Below, one piece after another: positions 26,622 to 35,332 of a DNA stretch of 64,000 nucleotides. The notes under the pieces are model-generated. The model ran no database searches, was not told the origin of the DNA, and was given only the letters and a program-made list of their open reading frames with translations. Position 1 is the first letter of the stretch. The number at the start of each line of letters is the position of its first letter. The stretch spans positions 1 to 64,000 of the forward strand of contig CAMYOK010000019.1 of the NCBI GenBank assembly GCA_947259995.1, given 5' to 3'. The DNA comes from an uncultured Pseudomonadales bacterium (GTDB taxonomy: Bacteria > Pseudomonadota > Gammaproteobacteria > Pseudomonadales > Pseudohongiellaceae). Position numbers and translations under genes: made by a program.

Positions 26622-28780
26622 AACAAACCGTCGCTACACCCGCTAACAGTGAACCCGTACGCCACCTCTTCTCCTACCCCAAATATTGGGCAGAGTGTTA
26701 TGGCACGGCGCCCTATCTGCCGATGTCTCGCGCCGAAATGGACGCGCTCGGATGGGACAGCTGCGACATTATTATTGTCACCGGGGATGCCTATGTAGAC
26801 CATCCAAGCTTTGGCATGGCGGTCATTGGCCGTATGTTGGAATCACAAGGGTTTAGAGTGGGCATCATTGCACAACCAGCCTGGGATTCGGCAGAACCGT
26901 TCAAAGCCTTGGGTGAGCCTAATTTATTCTTCGGTGTTGCCGCGGGCAACATGGATTCCTTGATCAACCGCTACACGGCAGACCTGCGCATTCGCACCGA
27001 TGATGCCTACACGCCTCATGGCGAAGCGGGAAAACGCCCCGATCGTTCCACTATTGTCTATAGTCAGCGCTGCCGCGAAGCCTATTACAACACGCCAATC
27101 GTGATTGGCGGCATCGAAGCAAGCTTGCGCCGTATTGCGCAATACGATTACTGGAGTGACAAGGTACGCAAGTCGATCCTGATCGACTCTAATGCCGACA
27201 TCCTGCTTTACGGCAATGCCGAACGCGCGATTGTCGATCTTGCCCATCAAATGGCTAACGGACATAAAGTCGACGAGCTTACAAATATTCGTGGCACCAC
27301 CATCTTGCGCGATGCGGTACCCGAAGGCTGGACGGAGATCGACTCCACGCGTATCGACTGGCCAAGCAAGATTGACGCGATCCCCAATCCTTATGAAATG
27401 AAGGACCCAGAGACGCAAAGCTGTGCCACCGACGACAAAGCAGCAGCTGCGGATGAACCGGCTCCTGTGCGCATCATCCCGATGCCCTTGCACCGTAAAA
27501 ATGAGTTGGACAAAGCCACGACTTATATTCGCCTGCCATCGTTTAATAAAGTGCGAAATGACCCGGCACTATATGCCCATGCGTCTCGCGTATTGCATCA
27601 AGAATCCAATCCGCACAATGCACGCGTGTTGGTGCAAAAGCATGACACCAAAGAAATTTGGGTTAACTTGCCGCCTATTCCATTGGAGACCGATGAGATG
27701 GATGGCGTGTTCGACCTGCCCTATCAGCGTCGCCCACACCCTTCCTATGGCGATGCCAAGATTCCTGCCTATGACATGATCAAGACCTCGGTCAACATCA
27801 TGCGTGGCTGCTTTGGTGGCTGTACCTTCTGTTCGATCACCGAACACGAAGGCCGCATCATCCAAAGCCGGTCGGAAGAATCGATTCTGAAAGAAGTGGA
27901 AAACATCCGCGATCAAGTACCTGGCTTTACAGGGACGATCTCGGATCTTGGTGGCCCTACTGCCAATATGTATCGCTTAAATTGTAAGAGCGAGGTCATT
28001 CAAAAGAATTGCCGTCGCCTATCATGTGTCTACCCAACTATTTGCCAGCATTTAGAAACGGACCACAAGCATACAACCCAGCTATATCGAAAAGCGCGCT
28101 CTATTCCCGGCATCAAACGCGTGGCGATTGCCTCGGGCCTGCGTTATGACTTAGCGCTGCGTGACCCAGAATACGTTGAAGAACTCGTGACCCATCACGT
28201 GGGTGGCTATCTGAAGATTGCCCCAGAACATAGCGAAGACAATACGCTATCGAAAATGATGAAGCCGAGCATCAGCTCCTACGATGAGTTCAAGGAGATG
28301 TTCGATTTATTCTCCAAGAAGGCCGGCAAGATTCAATATTTAATTCCTTACTTTATTGCCGCACACCCCGGCTCTGATGATTCAGACATGCTTAACCTGG
28401 GGCTTTGGCTGAAGAAGAATAAGTTCCGACCTGATCAAGTACAGACCTTCTACCCTTCGCCAATGGCCTTGGCGACGGCGATGTACTACTCGGGCCGTAA
28501 CCCACTGAAAAAGGTGACCTACAAGAGCGAGAAAGTCAGCACTGCCAAGAAGATCGAGCAGCGCCGTTTGCAAAAAGCCTTCTTACGTTATCACGACGAG
28601 AAGAACTGGCCGATGCTGCGCGCCGCGCTAAAAGAGATGGGCAGAGAAGACATGATCGGAGACGCACCACACCAGCTAGTGCCAGCCGAAAAATCCAATC
28701 TGCGTGCGCATGCCTTGAAGCGCCGTGTAGGTAAGCAGGGTGGCCATAAGAGCGGTGCTCGCAAACCTCGCCGTCGCTAG
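26618..28780 (+). CDS. ygiQ: YgiQ-family radical SAM protein
   Basis: The 720-residue protein has the YgiQ N-terminal domain ([41 protein letters not shown]) and a radical SAM core with the CxxxCxxC motif in [18 protein letters not shown], cysteines 398, 402 and 405, binding a 4Fe-4S cluster. A lysine- and arginine-rich tail follows. The reaction catalysed by YgiQ is not known. Its start overlaps the YdgA-like stop by four bases. Confidence 0.95.
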   Translation: MKQTVATPANSEPVRHLFSYPKYWAECYGTAPYLPMSRAEMDALGWDSCDIIIVTGDAYVDHPSFGMAVIGRMLESQGFRVGIIAQPAWDSAEPFKALGEPNLFFGVAAGNMDSLINRYTADLRIRTDDAYTPHGEAGKRPDRSTIVYSQRCREAYYNTPIVIGGIEASLRRIAQYDYWSDKVRKSILIDSNADILLYGNAERAIVDLAHQMANGHKVDELTNIRGTTILRDAVPEGWTEIDSTRIDWPSKIDAIPNPYEMKDPETQSCATDDKAAAADEPAPVRIIPMPLHRKNELDKATTYIRLPSFNKVRNDPALYAHASRVLHQESNPHNARVLVQKHDTKEIWVNLPPIPLETDEMDGVFDLPYQRRPHPSYGDAKIPAYDMIKTSVNIMRGCFGGCTFCSITEHEGRIIQSRSEESILKEVENIRDQVPGFTGTISDLGGPTANMYRLNCKSEVIQKNCRRLSCVYPTICQHLETDHKHTTQLYRKARSIPGIKRVAIASGLRYDLALRDPEYVEELVTHHVGGYLKIAPEHSEDNTLSKMMKPSISSYDEFKEMFDLFSKKAGKIQYLIPYFIAAHPGSDDSDMLNLGLWLKKNKFRPDQVQTFYPSPMALATAMYYSGRNPLKKVTYKSEKVSTAKKIEQRRLQKAFLRYHDEKNWPMLRAALKEMGREDMIGDAPHQLVPAEKSNLRAHALKRRVGKQGGHKSGARKPRRR

Positions 28781-28813
28781 GTTTAAATACCATTTACTGT
28801 TGCTAATAGGAAT

Positions 28814-28832
28814 CTATCTCATTATCATTGCG
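28814..28832. promoter_or_regulatory. Weak Fur-box-like site before a TonB receptor
   Basis: On the minus strand, CGCAATGATAATGAGATAG contains AATGATAAT, the core of the Fur consensus, with about 10 of 19 positions matching. It lies in the promoter position of the FecA-like receptor. The match is partial, so iron control is only likely. Confidence 0.45.
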
Positions 28833-28880
28833 TCTCCCTGATGCCACACTGACATCATCGACACGTTTTGAGGATTGAGA

Positions 28881-31025
28881 ATGACCTATTGTAAGCGCAA
28901 CACCCTTTCCGTCTGCATCGCTCTTGTTACAGCCTCTGCTATTGCAGCGCCTGCCTTTGCTCAGGAAGAGATGCTCATTATTGGTAGCCAAGAAGCGGCG
29001 CGTCGTGTTGCAGGCTCAGGGGCGGTAATCGCTAATGAGCAGTTGCGAATTGAAGCAGCGACGGACATCAATCAGCTCCTTAAAACAGTCCCAGGCATCT
29101 ATATCCGCGAGGAAGATGGCGAAGGCTTGCGTCCTAATATCGGTATTCGCGGAGCAACCTCTGAGCGCAGCAGCAAAATTACCTTGATGGAAGATGGCGT
29201 GATGATCGCGCCTGCCCCCTATGCAGACCCTTCCGCCTATTACTTCCCTACGGCGGCACGGCAAACAGCCGTTGAAGTCCTCAAAGGGGCTCCCCTTCTG
29301 CGTTACGGCCCACAAACCACGGGTGGCGTGGTCAACTTGGTGTCCACCCCCCTGCCAAACAGCAGCCAGGGCGCATTGAACTTCTCTACCGATGAGCGTG
29401 GCTCCACAGATATCCACGGCTGGTTCGGCGACAAGATTGGGGCGTTCTCTTGGCTGTTAGAAACTGTGCAACGTGATGGTGAAGGCTTTAAGGATATCGA
29501 CCGCACTAGCGATGATGCGGGTTTTGATATCGAGGACTACGTCGCCAAGCTAGGCTGGGAATCTCAAGGCGATGGCCCCAAACAACGTTTTTTCTTAAAA
29601 GCACAATATTCTGAAGAACTGTCCAATGAGACCTATCTGGGTTTAACGGATGTTGATTTCAACGACGACTCGAATCGTCGTTACGGGCTCAGCGCCATCG
29701 ATCAAATGGACAATCGCCACAGCGCAGTGCAAGCAAACTACAGCATTGAACTGCAAGAGAACCTGACGGCGTCTGTTCTTGCCTATCGCAATGACTTCCA
29801 TCGCGACTGGTTCAAACTTAGCGGTGGCTCAGCCTTTATCAATGCGGCCAACGCAGGCGATGCTCAGGCACAGGGCATACTCGACGGCAATATCGATACC
29901 CAAGGTCTAAGTTATAAGCACAATAATCGCTATTACGAATCACAGGGCGTTGAGTTGAACTTTACGTTGACCCTCGCTCAACACAACATCGACTTTGGCG
30001 TTCGCCGCCACGAAGATGAAAGCGATCGTTACCAAGAAACCGATCAATACGACCAAATTGCTGGTGCCCTAGTTTACCAAGGCACCACATTGCCAGGAGC
30101 AAGCGACAACCGCATCGACAGTGCCGAGGCGCTCACCTTCTGGATAACGGATGCTTGGCAAGTCAATGAGCGACTACAAATCACCACGGCCTTACGCCAC
30201 GAATCGGTCGACTCCCACGAGCAACGCTTCAACACTCCTGATCGCAGTGTCCTGGGCTTGCGCAAAACCAACGATTCAAGCGAATGGCTGCCAGGCGCCT
30301 CATTCACCTACGATTTAAACGATCAGTGGCAATTGCTCGCAGGGATACACCGCGGTTTCTCCCCATTGGGTGGCGGTGCAACCGAAGCAGAAGAGCCAGA
30401 GACAAGCGATAACTGGGAAGCCGGTTTGCGTTACGGACAGAATGCTTGGTTTGTAGAGGCTATTGGTTTTTATAGCGACTTTTCAGACAAGTCTGAAAAC
30501 TGCTCGCTCGCCAGCCCTTGCAGCAACGGTGAAACATCTGGCACTTATACAACTGGTGAAGCCACTGTTTCAGGAATCGAGTTTCAGGCTAGTACCTCCT
30601 TCATGCTAGGGGAGTTCACGATTCCCGTCGACTTTGCCTACACGTGGACAGACGCAGAGATTAGCAACGACAATGCTAGCACTAGCGTGCACAAAGGCGA
30701 CCTATTGAAAGATGTACCAGAGCACGCTTACAGCCTTAGAACAGGCTTTGAGCATCGCAGTGGTTGGAACAATTATCTTGTTGCCAAATATGTCGACGAA
30801 CAATGCGTCAGTGTTAGTTGCAACCGCACAACTGCTGCGCAAGCCACGACCGACGAGCTGTTAGTGATCGACTTGATCAGCCGCTACCAGCTTAATGACA
30901 AATTGGAAGGATTCTTGAAGGTCGAGAACCTGTTAGACGAGCAAGAGATTGTCTCGCGCAACCCAGATGGTGCCCGCCCGAATAAGGCTCGCACAGCTTC
31001 TATTGGTCTTGCCTATCAGTTCTAA
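28881..31025 (+). CDS. TonB-dependent outer-membrane receptor, FecA-like
   Basis: The 714-residue protein has a signal peptide ending PAFAQEE, a plug with LLKTVPGIYIREEDGEGLRPNIGIRG and VEVLKGAPLLRYGPQTTGGVVNLVS, the form of FecA-type ferric citrate or hydroxamate receptors, and a barrel ending SIGLAYQF. A disulfide-type loop (ENCSLASPCSNG, EQCVSVSCN) is present. ATG 28881 has GAGG seven bases upstream; TTG 28875 is less likely. A weak Fur box precedes it and no FecIR regulators are near. Iron uptake is likely; ligand unknown. Confidence 0.9.
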   Translation: MTYCKRNTLSVCIALVTASAIAAPAFAQEEMLIIGSQEAARRVAGSGAVIANEQLRIEAATDINQLLKTVPGIYIREEDGEGLRPNIGIRGATSERSSKITLMEDGVMIAPAPYADPSAYYFPTAARQTAVEVLKGAPLLRYGPQTTGGVVNLVSTPLPNSSQGALNFSTDERGSTDIHGWFGDKIGAFSWLLETVQRDGEGFKDIDRTSDDAGFDIEDYVAKLGWESQGDGPKQRFFLKAQYSEELSNETYLGLTDVDFNDDSNRRYGLSAIDQMDNRHSAVQANYSIELQENLTASVLAYRNDFHRDWFKLSGGSAFINAANAGDAQAQGILDGNIDTQGLSYKHNNRYYESQGVELNFTLTLAQHNIDFGVRRHEDESDRYQETDQYDQIAGALVYQGTTLPGASDNRIDSAEALTFWITDAWQVNERLQITTALRHESVDSHEQRFNTPDRSVLGLRKTNDSSEWLPGASFTYDLNDQWQLLAGIHRGFSPLGGGATEAEEPETSDNWEAGLRYGQNAWFVEAIGFYSDFSDKSENCSLASPCSNGETSGTYTTGEATVSGIEFQASTSFMLGEFTIPVDFAYTWTDAEISNDNASTSVHKGDLLKDVPEHAYSLRTGFEHRSGWNNYLVAKYVDEQCVSVSCNRTTAAQATTDELLVIDLISRYQLNDKLEGFLKVENLLDEQEIVSRNPDGARPNKARTASIGLAYQF

Positions 31026-31035
31026 GTCTAGCAAA

Positions 31036-31066
31036 GGCTCTAGGGTCGGTTAACGACGCTAGAGCC
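31036..31066. terminator. Bidirectional hairpin between receptor and ABM gene
   Basis: GGCTCTAG at 31036-31043 pairs with CTAGAGCC at 31059-31066, with an inner GTCG/CGAC stem. It sits between two convergent genes and overlaps the last codons of the monooxygenase-like gene. No T-run follows on either strand, so it may be a barrier or a Rho-assisted terminator. Confidence 0.5.
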
Positions 31067-31349
31067 CCTGCCCTCCTACGGGAATCGTTTCGAAACGTTC
31101 ACCGAAGCGCGCAATGATTGGCCGCCCTTTCGCAATCGCCTCCTGCACTGACGGCAATGCTAAGGAGGCCGCATGATGCTCTTGTGACTCCCACACCTCG
31201 GTTATCCATAGGGCATCCTCATCGCTCTTATCTTCAGCCACCACATAACTAAGACAGCCTGGCATGCCTGCGATGCCATTAATCAAGATGGTGGCCAGTT
31301 CCGTACGCTTGCCCTGGGTGGCGAGCATCTTTCCGATTAATCCGTACAT
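31059..31349 (-). CDS. Antibiotic biosynthesis monooxygenase (ABM) family protein
   Basis: The 96-residue protein is a single ferredoxin-like ABM domain: MYGLIGKMLATQGKRTEL, then GCLSYVVAEDKSDEDALWITEVWESQEHHAASLALPSVQEA, as in YgiN/LsrG-like dimers. Members oxidise quinols or are small stress proteins; no catalytic residue is diagnostic here. It stands alone, convergent with the FecA-like receptor and divergent from the ArsR gene. Confidence 0.82.
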   Translation of the reverse strand: MYGLIGKMLATQGKRTELATILINGIAGMPGCLSYVVAEDKSDEDALWITEVWESQEHHAASLALPSVQEAIAKGRPIIARFGERFETIPVGGQGL

Positions 31350-31451
31350 GCGAATTTCCTCTGTCTGCGATTGTCTTAGTCTAGCACTTGGCGAGCCCCG
31401 CTTGATTTATTGTTCGAAAAACGTTGCGTAGCCAAATAACTTCATATAAAT

Positions 31452-31473
31452 TGTGTAGCCACATAGCTACACA
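31452..31473. promoter_or_regulatory. Palindromic operator upstream of the ArsR gene
   Basis: TGTGTAGC (31452-31459), CACATA and GCTACACA (31466-31473) form a perfect 8-bp inverted repeat with a six-base centre, 17 bases before the GTG start. This fits an ArsR-family autoregulatory operator. Confidence 0.65.
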
Positions 31474-31490
31474 TTAATAAGGAGACTCTA

Positions 31491-31811
31491 GTGAAGAAGC
31501 GGCGCGACCCTTTTCAAGCCATAGCGGACCCAACAAGGCGGGCGATCTTAGTCTTGCTTGCTGCCCAAACCATGAGCGCCGGCGCTATCGCCGATCAATT
31601 TGACGCCTCGCGGCCCACAATCTCCAAGCATATTCAAATATTGTCAGAGTGCGAACTCATTACCTCAAAAGCTCAAGGCCGAGAAATATTCTACGAGTTA
31701 CAGATCGAAAAAATGGCCGAGATCGACCGTTGGATCGAGGTATGTAAACGCGCTTGGGAGTCACGCTTTAAACAGTTAGACAGTCTATTAGAAACCTTAA
31801 AGGAGAGTTAG
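31491..31811 (+). CDS. ArsR-family transcriptional regulator, PBPRA-type with AHSA1 partner
   Basis: The 106-residue winged-helix protein has the line [21 protein letters not shown] and [24 protein letters not shown] (helix-turn-helix about residues 30-55). No metal-binding cysteine motif (CVC) is present, so it is of the non-metal group that regularly sits next to an AHSA1/SRPBCC gene. It starts at GTG with AAGGAG upstream. The next gene begins directly after its stop, so the pair is an operon, probably self-repressed through the palindrome at 31452-31473. Confidence 0.9.
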   Translation: MKKRRDPFQAIADPTRRAILVLLAAQTMSAGAIADQFDASRPTISKHIQILSECELITSKAQGREIFYELQIEKMAEIDRWIEVCKRAWESRFKQLDSLLETLKES

Positions 31812-32312
31812 ATGAGCAGCGATCTTCAGTTTGATTTTATTGTCGACAAAAACCAATGCACTATTTCGATTACTCGGGAGTTTGCGGCCCAACGCCAACT
31901 CGTTTGGGATTGCTACACCAAGAGCGAGTTGTTGGACCAATGGTTTGCCCCAAAACCGTTAACAGCAAAAACTAAGTCGATGGATTTTCGTGAGGGCGGT
32001 CACTGGCACTTTGTCATGATTGACCCGGCCGGAAACGAATATTGGAGTTGGTTTGACTACATCTCCATCACACCGATCGAGAGTTATACCGCGCGCGATG
32101 GATTTTGTAATGCCGAGGGTGAACTTAACCCGCATCTACCACGTGCTGAAAATGTCACTCGTTTTGTGGAAAGCGGTAGCCATACTTTTATTAAATCAGT
32201 TGTTACCTATCCCGACGAAGCCTCGTTGACTACGGTGCTAGAAATGGGCTTAGAAGGCGGGCTCGCCTCTACCTTAGAAAGACTGGATGAATTGCTGATT
32301 ACGCTACGCTAA
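31812..32312 (+). CDS. SRPBCC/AHSA1-family protein
   Basis: The 166-residue protein has the AHSA1 pattern ITREFAAQRQLVWDCYTKSELLDQWFAPKP then MDFREGGHWHFVM, and ends with LEGGLASTLERLDELL. The fold forms a hydrophobic pocket for a small ligand; bacterial members are of unknown function. It abuts the ArsR stop with no gap, a frequent pair in proteobacteria, and may bind the same signal or degrade it. Confidence 0.88.
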   Translation: MSSDLQFDFIVDKNQCTISITREFAAQRQLVWDCYTKSELLDQWFAPKPLTAKTKSMDFREGGHWHFVMIDPAGNEYWSWFDYISITPIESYTARDGFCNAEGELNPHLPRAENVTRFVESGSHTFIKSVVTYPDEASLTTVLEMGLEGGLASTLERLDELLITLR

Positions 32313-32331
32313 TCGGGCCTTAGCTAGTTGC

Positions 32332-33783
32332 TTATTGAAATCTCTGAGCATAAACAGGAAAGCCGGATTGATCTATCAGTACACCCTTGATCTCTCCATC
32401 ATCGGCGAGATTGAACTGATAGATGAGATCACTTTCTATTATATAGAATTGATTGTTATTCATTGGATGCAATTCGAAACGTGTGCCGTTGTACTCGCGC
32501 AATAGAACACCGTTTTCAAGCACAACACGAATAACTCCGGCCTCTTGAATTTCATACTGCCCTACAAAACCCTGTTTAGCATCTGAGCCCAACACAATAT
32601 TAGGAATTAAATCACTGTAGTCGACATCCCATTGTGCCAATGCAGCTCTAGCACTTGGATTGCCTGGGTTACGAGCTAAAGCGGCCCTATACCAATTGAT
32701 TGCCTCTTCCTTTCTGTCATTCGCCTTCAATGCATCTGCTAAGTACCCCAACATTTGTGCCGGCGGGTTTAGAGTATCGAGGCTGCTTTGCACTAAACTC
32801 ATAGCCTCATCCAATTGCGCGTTTCGTACAAAGTTATAAAAAAGAGAAGCGAACGTATTCATTGGGATGCCGCGTTTAACTTTGTAGCGTCGATCCCCTT
32901 CTGCATAAAATTTATTGATCGCATCAATCCCAAACTGATTATAAGTCTCCATTGGATTGCGCAAATCCCAATTCGCAAAAACAAACTCAAGCCCATCATG
33001 AATACTGCGCAGCGGCACCGAACCATGCGTCTCCATGGGCATATGTTTAAAATCCCATTGAAAATCGCGTGGTGCTTTCTCATCTAAAACCCCTGCGAGT
33101 TTACGCACCCCCCCTAGCAATTGATTGCCTTCGTTGCCTACGCTCATATACAAAGTGACTGGCAACTCTTCAATCGTATCGAAGTAGGCATCGGCTTGTT
33201 TCGCGAGTGCCTGATCGCTCCATTGCAAACTCGGGCTAATCGCGATGTAGGCGTCAAAGAGCGTGGGATTTGTGAACAATGTATTGATGGCAAACAAGCC
33301 GCCAAATGAATGTCCGACTAAAATATTATAGGGGTGAGTTTGATAGTTCATCTCAACCCAAGGCATTAATTCTTGTTGTATAAACGCCTGAAATTTATCA
33401 GCCCCACCTTGCGTTGGCAGTCTTTGTATTTCCATCTGATTTTGTGAAGCAGGCGTTAGATCTCGATTACGATCGGTATTATCAATGGCTACTACAATCA
33501 TCTCGGGAATCATGGCGTTCACTGAAAGAAAGTGAACAATCGCCGTGGTAATTTGAAAATGAGTTGAGCCATCTAAGAGATACAAAACCGGAAAATCTTC
33601 AAGATTCATACTGTAAGTTCTGGGTAACCAAATACTCAAACCACGCTCTTCATCTAAAATTTCAGAATGAATTGACAGATGCTGTCCCAGCACGATCGGT
33701 GTAGAGTCCGCTTGTGAGATGGAGGGCTGGGTCAATAGAACAAGAGATAAAACAAGAATTGCACGGGAGATTTGCCAGGTCAT
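32332..33783 (-). CDS. Secreted esterase (Fes/esterase D-type) with TPR and C-terminal beta domain
   Basis: The 483-residue protein has a signal peptide (to SISQADS), an alpha/beta-hydrolase of the putative esterase family with PVLYLLDGSTHF and nucleophile elbow GHSFGGLFA, and a histidine in METHGSVPLRS. A short TPR-like part (about residues 310-385, DEAMSLVQSSL and EEAINWYRAALARNPGNPSARAAL) and a final beta domain like DUF3471 (VGQYEIQEAGVIRVV) follow. Siderophore or polyester cleavage is possible; the TPR suggests a partner protein. It stands alone. Confidence 0.82.
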   Translation of the reverse strand: MTWQISRAILVLSLVLLTQPSISQADSTPIVLGQHLSIHSEILDEERGLSIWLPRTYSMNLEDFPVLYLLDGSTHFQITTAIVHFLSVNAMIPEMIVVAIDNTDRNRDLTPASQNQMEIQRLPTQGGADKFQAFIQQELMPWVEMNYQTHPYNILVGHSFGGLFAINTLFTNPTLFDAYIAISPSLQWSDQALAKQADAYFDTIEELPVTLYMSVGNEGNQLLGGVRKLAGVLDEKAPRDFQWDFKHMPMETHGSVPLRSIHDGLEFVFANWDLRNPMETYNQFGIDAINKFYAEGDRRYKVKRGIPMNTFASLFYNFVRNAQLDEAMSLVQSSLDTLNPPAQMLGYLADALKANDRKEEAINWYRAALARNPGNPSARAALAQWDVDYSDLIPNIVLGSDAKQGFVGQYEIQEAGVIRVVLENGVLLREYNGTRFELHPMNNNQFYIIESDLIYQFNLADDGEIKGVLIDQSGFPVYAQRFQ

Positions 33784-33878
33784 CGATTCAGTCCTTTTGA
33801 ATTAATATGAGGGACTTTGCCGACAGCTCCACTGGCATTGGGGCTAACAATATTCTTTTACTTCGTGGGATGCAAACT

Positions 33879-34820
33879 TTAGCTTTCAACTAATGCATGC
33901 ATGCGAGAATCCAAAATGTCTGCATCCTTCTCAGCACGAATCGCTCCCCATAAGGTCTCGGCTTCGCTGTGTGACTGACGCAAATAGTTCACCCATTGTT
34001 TAATACGGCCAACGCGATCTTTCGGTGACATGGTCAAGCCGATTTCTTGCCAGAAGTGCTGCAGTAACGGGGCGACACTAGCCCATTGCGCTTGTGGCGC
34101 GCTATTGGCACGGATCTGCTTGGCGAGAAACGGTAATCGCACTGCTCCTCGGCCCAGCATGACGTCGGCCGTGCCTGCGATGGCGACGCAGCGATGGTAG
34201 TCCTCGACGGTGCAGATATCGCCGTTAGCAATTAGGGGAATCTTAATATGCGCTTTGATCTTTGCCAGTTCATGCCAATGCGCAGGCGGAGCATAGCCTT
34301 GCAAGCGCGTACGCGCATGCACTGTTAACTCCCCCGCCCCTGCGGATTCTATTGCTGAGGCGTTCTCTAGCATCAAAGAGGTATCATCAAAACCCAAGCG
34401 CATCTTTGCCGATACCATGACACCGGCAGGCACGGCCTCACGCACTGCACGCACGACGCGATAAAGTGTATCTGGCTCTTTCAAGAGCACAGCGCCACCC
34501 TTACTGCGATTCACCGTTTTGCTCGGGCAGCCAAAATTGATGTCGACACCAAAGGAGCCCAGTTCCACGGCACGCGCCGCATTTGCTGCCATCGCCTGGG
34601 GATGATTGCCGAGCAGCTGCACACGCAGCGGCGTACCAGAGTCCGTACGCCCGCCCCGCTCGAGCTCTGGGCAAGTATTGAATAACACGCGATCGGGATA
34701 GAGCCTGTCGACCACTCGCACAAATTCCGAGACAACCCAATCATAACCTCCTTGCGCCGTGATGATACGGCGAAGGTGGACGTCGGCGAGGCCTTCCATT
34801 GGGGCGAGAACAATACGCAT
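33879..34820 (-). CDS. dusC: tRNA-dihydrouridine synthase C
   Basis: The 313-residue FMN enzyme begins MRIVLAPMEGLADVHLRRI and contains VDINFGCPSKTVNRSKGGAVLLKEP with the catalytic cysteine near residue 97, plus KMRLGFDD and LTVHARTRLQGYAPPA. This variant signature is of DusC, which reduces U16 of tRNA in E. coli. It lies six bp downstream of the EVE-domain gene on the same strand, so the two may be cotranscribed. Confidence 0.93.
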   Translation of the reverse strand: MRIVLAPMEGLADVHLRRIITAQGGYDWVVSEFVRVVDRLYPDRVLFNTCPELERGGRTDSGTPLRVQLLGNHPQAMAANAARAVELGSFGVDINFGCPSKTVNRSKGGAVLLKEPDTLYRVVRAVREAVPAGVMVSAKMRLGFDDTSLMLENASAIESAGAGELTVHARTRLQGYAPPAHWHELAKIKAHIKIPLIANGDICTVEDYHRCVAIAGTADVMLGRGAVRLPFLAKQIRANSAPQAQWASVAPLLQHFWQEIGLTMSPKDRVGRIKQWVNYLRQSHSEAETLWGAIRAEKDADILDSRMHALVES

Positions 34821-34826
34821 AGTGTT

Positions 34827-35282
34827 CTAAACAGCCTCTAAAATCGCACGCCACTCAGCGTCACTCACTGGCATCACCGACAAGCGATTGCCTTTCTTGA
34901 CTAGTGCTAGTTCTTGCAAGGTGGGCATTGCTTTAATGGTATCCAATGGCAGCAGCTGTTTAAATTTTTTCACAAACTGCACATCCACGGCATCCCAACG
35001 CGGCTTGTCTTTTTGACTCTTGGCATCGTAATACGGCGATTGTGGGTCGAACTGGGCCGGGTCTGGGTAAACACTTTTGACGATTTTTGCCACGCCCGCC
35101 ACGCCAATCAATTTGCAACTGGAGTGGTAAATAAGCACTTCATCACCTACAGCCATTTCGCGCATGATGTTACGCGCTTGGTAATTGCGTACGCCTTCCC
35201 AAATGGTTGCCGCCGGTGCTTGCTCAGCCAAGTCATCAATACTGCATTCATCTGGTTCTGTTTTCATCAACCAATAAGCCAA
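34827..35282 (-). CDS. EVE domain-containing protein
   Basis: The 151-residue protein is one EVE domain: WLMKTEPDECSIDDL at residues 4-18, WEGVRNYQARNIMREMAVGDEVLIYHSS, and IGVAGVAKIVKSVYPDPAQFD. EVE (PUA-like) proteins bind modified bases in RNA or DNA; cellular role is mostly unclear. It precedes dusC with a six-base gap, which puts two RNA-modification-related genes together. Confidence 0.9.
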   Translation of the reverse strand: MAYWLMKTEPDECSIDDLAEQAPAATIWEGVRNYQARNIMREMAVGDEVLIYHSSCKLIGVAGVAKIVKSVYPDPAQFDPQSPYYDAKSQKDKPRWDAVDVQFVKKFKQLLPLDTIKAMPTLQELALVKKGNRLSVMPVSDAEWRAILEAV

Positions 35283-35332
35283 GGCGCCCTCCTAAACCAA
35301 TCTCAGATACTCATGAGCGGCATTCTAACACC

